Assembly (NCBI GenBank): GCA_963662175.1
Contig: OY759214.1
Span: 1,860,001 to 1,924,000, forward strand
Direction: 5' to 3'
DNA from: Aradus depressus
Taxonomy: Eukaryota > Arthropoda > Insecta > Hemiptera > Aradidae
DNA: 64,000 bases
In this document: positions 37,601 to 39,905 of the stretch, piece by piece
Layout of the letters: the number at the start of each line of letters is the position of its first letter
How positions within the stretch are numbered: the stretch's first letter is position 1
Program-made: the position numbers and the translations under genes
Notes under the pieces: model-generated
What the model was told of the DNA's origin: nothing
The model's database searches: none
What the model saw: only the letters and a program-made list of their open reading frames with translations

Positions 37601-38006
37601 GTCCAATTTTCTTATAGCCTCGAAACTCAGAATATTTGAAGGATGACCCAACTTCGAATAGCTTATTATTACAAGCATACAAGTATATAATTTTTCTAAT
37701 TTGACTACTTGCTAGGCAGCAAGCATACAAGTATATAATTTTTCTAATTTGACTACTTGCTGGGCAGCAAGCATACAAGTATATAATTTTTCTAATGACT
37801 AATGCTGGGCAGCAACCATACAAGTATACAATTTTTCTAATTTGACTACTTGCTGGGCAGCAAGCATACAAATATATAATTTGTTTCACTTTCACAATAT
37901 TCAATGTTAGAAATAAATATTGAAGGATAAATCTCAAAAAACTTACAACGCTGAGGATGACAGCTAAAATGGATAACGAAAAGCCCTTCTTTCTTGACAT
38001 TTTCAT
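2127..38006 (-). CDS. Composite ZP-domain gene model (partial)
   Basis: This gene-level entry joins signal exon 38006-37947 (tentative), ZP exon A 4841-4739 and ZP exon B 2260-2127. All are on the minus strand with compatible phases. The model gives a secreted protein entering the ZP module at once. The rest of the module (further cysteines, furin-type site, transmembrane anchor) would lie left of base 1. The intervening 33 kb holds SINEs, family B copies, minisatellites and a LINE, consistent with a large intron in a repeat-rich insect genome. Small exons between 5 and 37 kb may have been missed. The A-to-B join is well supported (0.7). Attachment of the signal exon is weak. Confidence 0.35.
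2265..3148. other. Intronic or intergenic spacer of the ZP gene
   Basis: A mostly A/T-rich stretch between ZP exon B and the 23 bp array. Near 2765-2900 the phrase cacgggactcca occurs twice, a decayed duplication. No further exon with convincing splice sites was seen on either strand. Confidence 0.4.
3149..3290. repeat. 23 bp minisatellite, about 6 copies
   Basis: Tandem copies of a 23 bp unit containing gttcataacgcatctaggg. One copy carries a C-to-T change (cattta). The array is otherwise nearly identical, which suggests recent expansion. No stable coding frame. Confidence 0.95.
3640..3865. repeat. Dispersed repeat family D copy
   Basis: The blocks tggtataagaaagtcactct, aatgacgctgtaattgaaac and ccagtttgaaatgaggg recur in diverged form at 15890-16060, 17045-17270 and 21830-21960, and in part at 40028-40080. 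The family contains no open frame. It looks like an old non-autonomous repeat whose ends I could not define. Confidence 0.5.
4098..4476 (-). repeat. SINE-A copy plus adjoining fragment
   Basis: A reverse SINE-A copy at 4192-4476 ends leftward in a gttaggttaggttttt tail, that is, CCTAA repeats on its own strand. Its tRNA-like head is cut just after the B box. Bases 4098-4165 repeat part of the body (cgaaggacagc...acctcc), so a second fragment is nested beside it. Confidence 0.85.
4739..4841 (-). CDS. ZP-domain protein, internal exon A
   Basis: A 103 bp minus-strand exon with acceptor gtgttacag before base 4841 and donor GTAAGA after base 4739. It encodes 34 codons in phase 0 plus one leftover G. 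The peptide starts GTCQLVEQDFAPSVSATCKA and continues GYMTIKIQTNASFI. The pattern of cysteine, then G-x-M-x-I-x-I, then sF-x-G is characteristic of the start of ZP modules in arthropod cuticular ZP proteins. Spliced to the exon at 2260 it reads on without a stop, giving the expected F-[IV]-G-[AV]-V sequence at the junction. Composition is richer in G/C than the flanks. The exon preceding it is not secure. Confidence 0.7.
4850..5774. other. Spacer without supported genes
   Basis: Mixed sequence. An open frame at 5513-5779 (88 codons, plus strand) has no recognisable domain, no clear splice sites and runs into the adjacent SINE, so I treat it as chance. A short pyrimidine-rich stretch lies at 5360-5390. 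Confidence 0.35.
5775..6120 (-). repeat. Near-complete SINE-A copy
   Basis: A reverse copy spanning the whole family. On the minus strand it begins agggcgccggtagctcagtg, with an intact A-box-like segment and a B box reading GGTTCGTAACCC. It then carries the roughly 200 bp tRNA-unrelated body and the 3' palindrome agagcgctct. It ends in a tail rich in CCTAAA. About 340 bp in all. Confidence 0.9.
6121..6555. other. AT-rich spacer
   Basis: A/T-rich sequence with runs of TATA and no gene. The phrase ctttcggtatagaagcccacc near 6260 resembles the cggtat phrases near 28300 and 46805. That may be a trace of another dispersed repeat. Confidence 0.35.
6560..6865. repeat. Repeat mosaic with a family B module
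   Basis: It begins tactagcaggaatacccggc followed by gttgcccggg, a phrase seen at the edge of dispersed elements in many insect genomes. Two imperfect copies of a tagttaggaccgctgg phrase follow. From 6716 it contains the family B internal module (aataactgccgatgtaatga, then tcgatatcggttga-like text). No coding capacity. Confidence 0.5.
7087..7240. repeat. Tandem duplication, about 76 bp x 2
   Basis: Two adjacent copies of a unit of about 76 bp holding ttcagagatgcttgttttgg and gcaacttggtcaagcat. They differ at only a few positions (attcgg versus atccgg), so the duplication is recent. Confidence 0.9.
7422..7690 (+). other. Unidentified block of coding-like composition
   Basis: A GC-balanced island follows a strong acceptor-like tract (ctctccctttgacag) ending at 7421. 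Two plus-strand frames stay open for over 90 bases. One reads FNFPASLDRDRHFAGKK and then IFAASDKEGIYYNC before a stop. The other runs about 85 codons from 7429. A possible donor gtatct lies at 7514. It could be an exon, a relic of a gene fragment or part of a mobile element. I recognise no family, and the frame is undecided. Confidence 0.2.
8000..8450. promoter_or_regulatory. GC-rich, non-repeat island, possible regulatory block
   Basis: Within an AT-rich interval this stretch is clearly GC-richer and matches none of the window's repeat families. It contains CG-rich segments (ctcggcgcgcc), homeodomain-like core sites (ctaattgaaatt) and several aataaa-type A/T motifs. On the minus strand, a pyrimidine tract followed by cag precedes a 54-base segment (8090-8037) with a possible GTACGA donor. 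That candidate exon is open in only one phase and cannot be tied to the ZP exons with confidence. A 144-codon minus frame here has no recognisable domain. Confidence 0.25.
8790..9118 (+). repeat. Near-complete SINE-A copy
   Basis: A forward copy starting agcgccggtagctcagtggt, with the B box as gtgggttcgaaaccc. It then holds the conserved body (cacgccgtccttcgg; gactcccacagtagagtcgg) and ends catgagtcataaaaca. It lacks a few bases of the aggccc stretch after the head. It serves as a reference copy for the family. Confidence 0.92.
9120..9863. other. Spacer with a family B end fragment
   Basis: At 9128-9160 there is a short inverted family B end (cacttcgtagagctggggaa). The rest has only short frames (9471-9662 and 9646-9834, plus strand) without recognisable products or splice structure. 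Confidence 0.35.
9864..10296 (+). repeat. Family B repeat, near-complete copy
   Basis: A non-coding interspersed repeat of about 430 bp. It starts acttccccagc followed by a short inverted match (taggggaagtt), then aatcggtcagaaattcgatg. Two internal modules contain gaatgtatcgacacaaaa or its close variant. It ends ggcgaagtacatagccggtg plus attcaccgac. The two ends share imperfect inverted copies of acttccccagc and gctggggaagt, and the distal end carries a palindrome (ggtga-ttcacc). I use this copy to define the family; it recurs at least 20 times in the window. Confidence 0.75.
10300..11590. other. Spacer, no supported genes
   Basis: Mixed sequence. A SINE-A-like scrap (cgctttggtggacattgagc) sits at 10638-10660 and weak family B-like text at 10660-10830. 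Frames at 11060-11251 (plus) and 11117-11326 (minus) overlap each other on opposite strands and have no recognisable domain. Confidence 0.35.
11591..11999 (+). repeat. Family B repeat copy
   Basis: Contains aggtcagaaactcgatgttg, then the spelled-out ends of modules (aactcccgatagaatgaaaa; cgattttcaagaaaatcgg) and the terminal ttggggaagtaccttgcaga plus tgattcacc. The central purine tract (gagagggggaggggg) marks the position where other copies have long G runs. Confidence 0.75.
12000..12442. other. AT-rich spacer
   Basis: A/T-rich sequence with several A runs near 12290-12360. No gene or recognisable repeat before the minisatellite starts. Confidence 0.4.
12443..13163. repeat. 91 bp minisatellite, 8 copies
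   Basis: Eight tandem copies of a 91 bp unit, with ctgtaggagatatctggagg starting at 12453, 12544, 12635, 12726, 12817, 12908, 12999 and 13090. Copies differ by occasional substitutions (aatgggaagc or aatggtaagc; gtatgg or gtctgg). No copy contains a stop in any minus-strand frame, so three long overlapping frames (about 299, 246 and 201 codons) appear. Because 91 is one more than a multiple of three, each frame cycles through all three readings and would give a 91-residue repeat rich in serine, proline and leucine. I regard it as non-coding. Confidence 0.95.
13310..13463 (-). repeat. Family B end fragment
   Basis: Inverted 5' part of family B: cattcgatcgggagttatta, then aatacttgggagagctgggg. 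It carries a local duplication of the phrase taggaatataac. Confidence 0.6.
13613..13645. repeat. Poly-G tract, about 30 G
   Basis: An uninterrupted G run of about 30 bases. It sits just before a family B module (13660-13836), at the position where other copies have purine-rich or G-rich stretches. Its length makes it prone to sequencing and replication slippage. Confidence 0.9.
13660..13836 (+). repeat. Family B 3' part
   Basis: Contains ctaataactgtcagtgtcac, atttcaactaaatcgataaa and the terminal cactggggaagtacactgcc plus ggtgattcacc. The 5' half is replaced by the G tract. Confidence 0.7.
13840..14302. other. Spacer, nothing recognised
   Basis: About 460 bases of mixed sequence with no open frame, repeat or RNA that I can name. 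Confidence 0.35.
14303..14695 (+). repeat. Family B repeat copy
   Basis: Starts ccagctgaacgaagttaagt, passes gaatgaatgtatctatacga, a (TA)n stretch and a 14-base G run at 14551-14564, and ends actgtggaagtacattgact. The terminal palindrome is degraded. Confidence 0.7.
14696..15340. other. Spacer without supported genes
   Basis: Short frames at 14653-14901 and 14885-15106 (plus) lack recognisable domains and splice sites. Composition becomes A/T-rich after 15030. Confidence 0.35.
15341..15888. other. Mixed sequence with family B-like scraps
   Basis: The stretch accgaaggatacatcgacaa followed by a purine run (15350-15400) looks like decayed family B. Short C runs at 15421-15431 and G runs at 15866-15890 flank it. 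A 96-codon plus frame at 15496-15786 has no recognised product. Confidence 0.3.
16355..16655. repeat. 97 bp minisatellite, 3 copies
   Basis: Three tandem copies of a 97 bp unit, with ctggaggatggagtctatag starting at 16361, 16458 and 16555. The third lacks four bases. The unit also contains gcgtaactgtcatcctggcg. Frames through the array (plus 16438-16689; minus 16484-16669) are by-products. Confidence 0.92.
16660..16742. repeat. 40 bp duplication
   Basis: Two adjacent copies of a 40 bp unit with actgacaatggctactgcaa and ctagttgactataatattgc, differing at about two positions. It directly abuts the 97 bp array. Confidence 0.9.
16745..17515. other. AT-rich spacer with a family D copy
   Basis: A GC-richer patch at 16915-16985 (gcaggcggggcgcatgctgc) is unrelated to the repeats here. 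Family D text lies at 17045-17270 (aacgcaactctcagaattac; atggttggtataagaaatg). No gene supported. Confidence 0.35.
17515..17855 (-). repeat. Two SINE-A body fragments
   Basis: Reverse fragments at 17515-17640 (gacgacgtgctgaagg...cgcgatcctgaaag) and 17745-17855 (ccatcgggaccatcgcctaa, cccatccgtaggaagacgtg). Both lack heads and tails. A 14-base C run lies at 17588-17601. Confidence 0.6.
18162..18492 (-). repeat. Family B repeat copy
   Basis: Reverse copy from aaagtcggtgaatcctccgc to cccctatacttggtagagct. The inner text ttctggattcatgtcgatac and ctgttgaaaactcagcatcg matches family modules. The purine tract appears here as pyrimidines. Confidence 0.7.
18797..19008 (-). repeat. Family B partial copy with C run
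   Basis: Reverse 3' part: gtggatcaccggcaatgtac then ttccccagactgaatc. It continues to the aaccgatttggctgaaaacc module. A C run of about 21 bases (18933-18953), the complement of the family's G tract, interrupts it. Confidence 0.7.
19366..19509 (-). repeat. SINE-B copy (second tRNA-derived family)
   Basis: Read on the minus strand it begins gggagccatggtgaccgtgc, and a B box ggttcgaatcccgtccggga follows about 55 bases in. The rest is a short body with tttatttcgtagatagta and catggatgtcgtaaa. The body and B-box region match the copy at 38880-39076 but not SINE-A. A functional tRNA is unlikely because the head does not fold convincingly and a body follows. Confidence 0.65.
19735..19870 (-). repeat. 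Family B partial copy
   Basis: Reverse 3' end: aatcatcggcaatgtacttc then cccagcgcgaatt, followed by cgctctctctctgcaagcaa. Internal modules decay beyond about 19865. Confidence 0.6.
20312..20455. repeat. 18 bp minisatellite, about 8 copies
   Basis: Tandem atcctatctacacatgac units. Two copies read ctaactac instead of ctatctac. The array begins inside a longer related phrase and ends acacaaaacg. Confidence 0.95.
20456..21830. other. AT-rich spacer
   Basis: No supported gene over about 1.4 kb. A/T-rich with oligo-A and oligo-T runs. A more balanced patch lies at 21590-21790 (cggtcacggtcacagccact), without a convincing frame or splice pair. Confidence 0.4.
21831..21965. repeat. Family D fragment
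   Basis: The phrase catcggttgtggtcaataga with accaaccatgtttttacc recurs at 40028-40080. An 11-base C run and cattcaaattagcattact-like text follow, as at 15960. Confidence 0.5.
21990..22257 (-). repeat. SINE-A, 5'-truncated copy with TTAGG tail
   Basis: A reverse copy with an intact 3' half and body. The tRNA head is missing after the cctcccagataa block. Its tail is read on the plus strand as taggttaggttaggtttt. That is three CCTAA units on the element strand and is identical to the insect telomere repeat. Confidence 0.9.
22331..22735. repeat. Inverted pair of family B 5' parts
   Basis: A forward 5' part (22331-22466: aagttacgtaatcggtccga...gatatatcgacatgaaat-like) faces a reverse 5' part (22520-22735: cattctatcgggagttatgt...acctcccctatacttggaac). 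Together they form a fold-back composite with a spacer of about 55 bases. Confidence 0.6.
22880..22945 (+). repeat. Family B 5' end fragment
   Basis: Sequence ctaggtataggggaagttat then gtaatctgtcgaaaatctca: only the first roughly 65 bases of the family. Confidence 0.6.
22950..24690. other. Spacer without supported genes
   Basis: Balanced composition at 22990-23420 with no recognisable frame (a 79-codon plus frame at 23337-23576 is unsupported). A (cctcccctcccct)n stretch lies near 23450-23480 and C runs at 24070-24090. The rest is A/T-rich. Confidence 0.35.
24715..24915 (+). repeat. Family B modules, decayed
   Basis: Module text atagattgaatatattgaca and ttgatgtaacgacacgaaat, then tcagccaaatcagaatggtt. 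Both ends are missing. Confidence 0.45.
24987..25070 (+). CDS. Possible exon with a cysteine-rich peptide
   Basis: A GC-balanced stretch follows acceptor-like ctgccctcccag and ends before a donor-like gtgagg. It is open for 28 codons, reading CCPPKDGPCLGPDVCCES and then RKKDPLMLHN. The G-x-C-x-GP-x-[IV]-CC run resembles the start of the neurophysin fold found in vasopressin-type (inotocin) precursors, but the expected further cysteines are not visible nearby. It could also be an unrelated cysteine-rich secreted peptide or chance. The open frame continues past the donor to 25178. No neighbouring exon was found. Confidence 0.25.
25228..25290 (-). repeat. Family B 5' end fragment
   Basis: Reverse end piece: aatatctcactagttacata then acttcccccgtaactcagta. 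Confidence 0.5.
25390..25450. repeat. Short duplication (about 32 bp x 2)
   Basis: Sequence ccgataataggtgcgtagtg occurs twice, separated by gccgccccag, with a third partial copy (ccgataatgg). Confidence 0.85.
25451..26330. repeat. Spacer with a short family B copy
   Basis: At 25931-26110 a reverse, internally shortened family B is present. It has the 3' end tcgtcggtgaatcaccggct and the 5' region aaagcacaaccggttatgta. T runs at 26138-26148 and 26231-26250 follow. No gene seen. Confidence 0.5.
26580..26824 (+). repeat. SINE-A copy lacking most of the head
   Basis: Begins gagggcgccgcactttcgaa, so the tRNA-like head is collapsed to a few bases. It then runs through the body (cgccgtccttcggatgggac) to cccgggcatgagttataata. 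The internal agagcg/cgct palindrome is damaged. Confidence 0.85.
26850..27200. repeat. Family B modules in opposing orientation
   Basis: Forward text ttcgtgttttccgacacact (26885) is followed by reverse modules (26945-27200: tttgtatcgatatattcatt; gctgaaaatcaataggtgtc). It appears to be a rearranged copy. Confidence 0.5.
27301..27487. repeat. 23 bp minisatellite, 8 copies
   Basis: Eight tandem units containing tggagggcatgttgacctgt at strict 23 bp spacing. Copies 1 and 5 begin tgtgg, the others tatgg. Almost no divergence. Confidence 0.96.
27556..27830 (+). repeat. Family B 3' part
   Basis: Modules ctaatagctgccgatttaat and aagcctctgtgcaagtcaac, then a short duplication of tagttgactaaaatag, and the end tgggaaatacattgccg without the palindrome. 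Confidence 0.65.
27831..28430. other. Spacer, nothing recognised
   Basis: About 600 bases, purine-rich around 27850-28050, with no long frame. The phrase ctaccggtttcggtattaca near 28295 resembles dispersed phrases at 6260 and 46805. Confidence 0.35.
28431..28765 (+). repeat. Near-complete SINE-A copy
   Basis: Starts gagcgccagtagctcagtgg. The B box is altered to cccttttgaaacccgg. The body has gccgcccttcggatgggacg, and the 3' palindrome is ccagagccacaaaagagcgc plus tctgg. It ends gagtcacaataacta. It belongs to the subfamily with a caataacta tail rather than a CCTAA tail. Confidence 0.9.
28766..29149. other. AT-rich spacer
   Basis: No gene or repeat recognised in about 380 bases. Confidence 0.35.
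29150..29317 (-). repeat. SINE-A 3' fragment joined to a family B end
   Basis: Bases 29150-29246 are the 3' third of a reverse SINE-A (catgcccgggctttaactag). Bases 29258-29317 are the reverse 5' end of family B (cttcgtagagctggggaagt). Confidence 0.7.
29318..29927. other. GC-balanced spacer
   Basis: Several overlapping open frames of 71-78 codons lie at 29377-29856 on the plus strand. None shows a recognisable domain or clean splice sites. Composition differs from the AT-rich surroundings, so an unrecognised exon is possible but unsupported. Confidence 0.25.
29928..30180 (-). repeat. Family B copy
   Basis: Reverse copy from aagtcggtgagtttcgctct to acttcccctatactctgtgt. The module aatttcgtgtcgactcagta is clear. 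Confidence 0.65.
30325..30351. repeat. Poly-G tract, about 27 G
   Basis: Pure G run between gatgaa and acgtgacc. It is not within a recognisable family B copy. A long T run lies at 30510-30530. Confidence 0.9.
30906..31014. repeat. 26 bp minisatellite, 4 copies
   Basis: Tandem attttatagttgttgtttca units joined by gcatat or gcttt. Alternate copies carry the two linker versions. Confidence 0.92.
31015..31921. other. Spacer without supported genes
   Basis: A 119-codon plus frame at 31615-31974 (methionine at 31615) opens with residues that look hydrophobic. It is opposed by minus frames over the same bases, has no recognised domain, and runs into the LINE tail. I treat it as chance. Confidence 0.3.
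31922..33295 (-). mobile_element. 5'-truncated non-LTR retrotransposon (jockey/CR1-like)
   Basis: A minus-strand LINE relic. An open frame from 33313 to 32480 gives 277 residues of the C-terminal part of a reverse transcriptase polyprotein. It includes SSWAKQNKLLLNPDKTQAI, the segment just after the YADD catalytic box, then LGIILDQSLSWKDHV and the C-terminal SSLWNSLPPLIRHSPSM. The catalytic box and everything upstream are absent, as expected from incomplete reverse transcription. A 3' untranslated region of about 550 bases follows. It ends in a GGGACC/GGTCCC hairpin and an (ATTTTC)n-like tail at 31922-31950. The frame is intact to its natural stop, so insertion is fairly recent. It interrupts or abuts family B text at 33290. 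Confidence 0.88.
33290..33415 (-). repeat. Family B module next to the LINE
   Basis: Sequence ggttgaaaatcactaggtgt and cgtccttatggggtttcaga, then attcattcagtataccatca. This is the reverse central module of family B, abutting the truncated 5' end of the LINE. Confidence 0.55.
33416..34387. other. AT-rich spacer
   Basis: Contains oligo-A and oligo-T runs. The phrase gttgatcggttcaaccgttt (33449) is a short palindromic repeat. The 107-codon plus frame at 33996-34319 (from MKVDGSKSSYNFSESKLDEQ) has no recognised domain. It is open in an AT-rich region and ends in a hydrophobic/lysine tail. Unassigned. Confidence 0.3.
34388..34657 (-). repeat. SINE-A copy with internal deletion
   Basis: A reverse copy from tgtgacgccacacttttaac to gagttgctagtgccctct. 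The tRNA head is present in decayed form. Part of the body around the cgaaggacggc block is deleted. Confidence 0.85.
34980..35618. mobile_element. 640 bp fold-back element with arms over 300 bp
   Basis: An almost perfect palindrome. The left arm starts agggtggcccaga at 34980, and the right arm ends tctgggccaccct at 35618. The arms meet with almost no spacer around 35300 (aagttattaaattgcaacta). Both arms contain ctaaacggttagagatatca or its complement and aacttcagaataagaaaaac. Open frames of about 70 codons occur in mirror image in the two arms. They have nearly the same sequence, a consequence of the inverted duplication and not evidence for a protein. Flanks are rich in TA, so a TA target duplication is possible. 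It is probably a non-autonomous DNA transposon; superfamily not assigned. Confidence 0.9.
35665..36018 (+). repeat. Family B repeat copy
   Basis: From cccagctgtacgaaatataa through atagatgttcagccaaatcg and ttatcgacacaaaatttagt to ttaattcgttgtgggg, where it breaks off before the terminal palindrome. Confidence 0.7.
36019..36689. other. Spacer without supported genes
   Basis: No recognised gene. A 92-codon minus frame at 36357-36635 lacks a domain. Unrelated to the mapped repeats. Confidence 0.3.
36690..37013 (+). repeat. Near-complete SINE-A copy
   Basis: Begins gagggcgccggtagctcagt with B box gtgggttcgaaacccgaccg. The body is typical and the end is aaagcccaggcat. It is directly followed by a reverse family B end at 37024. 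Confidence 0.92.
37024..37190. repeat. Family B ends in inverted arrangement
   Basis: A reverse 3' end (agtcagtgaatcaccatatg, tacttccccagcacgaatta) is followed within about 40 bases by a forward 5' part (agaaattctatgttgagttt, tcatatcttccgacgccacc). The element core is missing between them. Confidence 0.6.
37230..37352 (-). repeat. SINE-A body fragment
   Basis: Reverse body: accatcgcttaacgtcccat, ccgaaggacagcgtgctcaa, then gacctcccaggtgaaaaaaa. Head and tail absent. Confidence 0.75.
37359..37428. repeat. 34 bp duplication
   Basis: Two adjacent copies of a unit containing tattttatacaaacaacttc and tctctcgggttctg, identical to each other. Confidence 0.95.
37672..37880. repeat. 48 bp minisatellite, about 4.5 copies
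   Basis: Tandem units with caagcatacaagtatataat and ttgactacttgctgggcag. The third copy has a 7-base deletion region. The unit is a multiple of three and open on the minus strand, giving a 16-residue repeat of the type IIYLYACCPASSQIRK. It lies within 70 bases of the signal-peptide exon at 37947, so it is intronic if that exon is spliced at its GTAAGT donor. Confidence 0.92.
37947..38006 (-). CDS. Signal-peptide first exon, possibly of the ZP gene
   Basis: A 60 bp minus-strand exon. The ATG is at 38006, with a second in-frame ATG at 38000 in the better context aaaATG. It encodes MKMSRKKGFSLSILAVILSV, a textbook signal peptide with a basic start and hydrophobic core. It ends exactly at a consensus donor GTAAGT (37946-37941) in phase 0. 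ZP-domain cuticle proteins begin with such a peptide, and this is the only convincing initiating exon found upstream of the minus-strand ZP exons, which also start in phase 0. The 33 kb distance means the link is inference. It may instead start another minus-strand gene. A GC-rich island directly upstream fits a promoter and leader. Confidence 0.45.
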
Positions 38007-38109
38007 ACAATTATCACTCACTGATCACTTAAAAATTGTAAAATATCTAACATATATTTAGAGAAAAACAAATCTGAATAATTCGGTCACAATATTTCGC
38101 GGGATTTTG

Positions 38110-38325
38110 TTCTGTGTTTAATACATGTTTACAATTCAACAGGTGGGGCGACCGAAACCGAACAACGAGGACTACCGAAGTCTGACTGTGGAGAAGGCAA
38201 GGTTGGACGATGTAGGATCCGTTAGAGAATGTCATGGAGGGGGCAGGCGCGGCGCGGCTACGCGAGGACGTCCGGGAACAGCCGAGGTGGCCCTCCTCCC
38301 AGCGATATATCAATCTTATCGATAT
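38110..38325 (-). promoter_or_regulatory. GC-rich promoter or leader island of the minus-strand gene
   Basis: A sharply GC- and CpG-rich stretch (ggcgcggcgcggctacgcga) in AT-rich surroundings, ending about 100 bases upstream of the signal-peptide ATG at 38006. It matches no repeat family in the window. I infer promoter or 5' leader function for the minus-strand gene. Open frames through it on both strands (38125-38334 plus, 38047-38313 minus) have no recognised domain. A coding exon cannot be excluded. Confidence 0.35.
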
Positions 38326-38349
38326 TTTACTTAGCGATACCAGGTCTAG

Positions 38350-38420
38350 GAGAGATCATGTAACCGATCAGAAACTCCATCTTGTTTTCACCGGTGGTTC
38401 CCCCAAATCCATTTGAAACT
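38350..38420 (+). repeat. Family B 5' fragment
   Basis: Sequence gatcatgtaaccgatcagaa, then actccatcttgttttcaccg: the first module only. Confidence 0.45.
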
Positions 38421-38611
38421 ACATATTCCATTCTCCCGAGAGCCAAATAAAACTACCTTCCACCTCTCACCAGCCCCACCACTCTAACTCTACCCTAAAG
38501 ACACGATTCCACAATTCGATGTCGATGCACGGGTAGTCCGCGGAGGTAGTCTACCCTATTTCCCATTCGTCAGCTTCTCACTTAACCTTCCTAACCGGAG
38601 ATCGTTAGTCA

Positions 38612-38852
38612 TTGTGACTCATGCCTGGGTTTTAACATCAAGGTCATATCGCCTACTACTAGAGCGCTCTTTTGTCACTCTGGTGGACATGACCCCGACT
38701 CCACTCTACTAAATTTTTATTCACCTAGGGTAGGGGCTTTAACAAGTACCTGACATCGTACAGGTTCGAGACACCATCGCTTAACGTCCCATCCGAAGGA
38801 CGGCGTGCTCAGGGTTTTTTTATCTCTCAGATGAAAAAACTAAGGACGATGC
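38612..38852 (-). repeat. SINE-A copy, head missing
   Basis: A reverse copy from gtgactcatgcctgggtttt to ctctcagatgaaaaaactaa. The body lacks part of the ctactgtgggagtcc segment. Confidence 0.85.
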
Positions 38853-38879
38853 ATATTATATAAGGAAATACTTATAATA

Positions 38880-39076
38880 TATAACGATGTTGTTATTGGT
38901 TATTTAGACAATATCCATGGACACAGTTTCTATGTTTAGTAAAGATGAAAAATATACACACTCATTTCTATCTATGAAATAAATCTCTCTGGCGGACGGG
39001 ATGCGAACCAGGAATTGCTGTGGGACCATGCCCTACGCAGGGCTGTATGCTCTAGCTCCCTCTGCCACAATGGCCC
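38880..39076 (-). repeat. SINE-B copy
   Basis: The minus strand starts agggccattgtggcagaggg. The B box is ggttcgcatcccgtccgcca, followed by tttatttcatagatagaaat and ccatggatattgtctaaata. It shares the post-B-box body with the copy at 19366-19509. It is about 50 bases longer at the 3' side. Confidence 0.65.
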
Positions 39077-39339
39077 TAATCTAGAAATATGTACAAAATA
39101 TTACTATTCATACTCAGATCAGTTAATAAATAACTTGGGGAAATTACTTCTTACTTTCTCATATCTATAGTATAAAGAAATATTGTAATCGTACCAACAT
39201 CTGAGATCGAGTATTCAACTGACTTTCTGGTTTCAGGGCCCCCTGAGTACGATTTGACCTTCAAAAGAGCAACAACAGAATGTAGAGTCCGCCAAACAAA
39301 GAGATCATTGCTGTATTAATGTGTTTTCAGAAGATATGA

Positions 39340-39905
39340 AGATTCGGCGCTTCAAGAACCACCTTATATTCTATATTTCTTCTCCGGCTATTTTCGTTAG
39401 AACCAGAACTATCTTTCATCTTTCCTTATGGTTGACTATCATCGTATCTGGTTAAATGAAGCCTATATACCGACATTGGTGCATTAATGTGTTCTCTAGG
39501 CTACAGAGGCTGCACCCAAACCTAAACGTATGTTTCCTCTCTCCTCTAGATCTTCGAAATATTTATTTGCTGGACCCTTAACTTCAGTTTTTGCTCTTTT
39601 TTCGGTGCTTGGATCTCTCAATTTGAAGCTATACTCAAACATAAACGTAAGTTTCTGCTCTCCCTCTAAACCTTCAGTATTTTATTTGGTGGCCTCCTAA
39701 CTTCTGTTTTTACTCTTTTGAGGGTCCTCCGATCTCTGATATAATATATCTACCGACATTGCTGCATTAGTATCACCTATGTTTGTACTTTATATTTCTT
39801 CTTGAAGTGTTTAGGTTAGAACCAACCAAAATATATTTTTCATCTTTACCAATCGTGGTCTATCATGGTTGATGCTTATCTACCGACTTTGCTACTACTA
39901 TTTGT
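39340..39905. repeat. Low-copy internal repeats
   Basis: Three diverged tandem-like segments share tctttcatctttccttatgg / tttcatctttaccaatcgtg, then actatcatcgtatctgg / ctatcatggttgatgc, and taccgacattg[gc]tgcatta. Related text occurs at 54631-54749 in the IR gene. Probably an older dispersed repeat. Confidence 0.5.
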
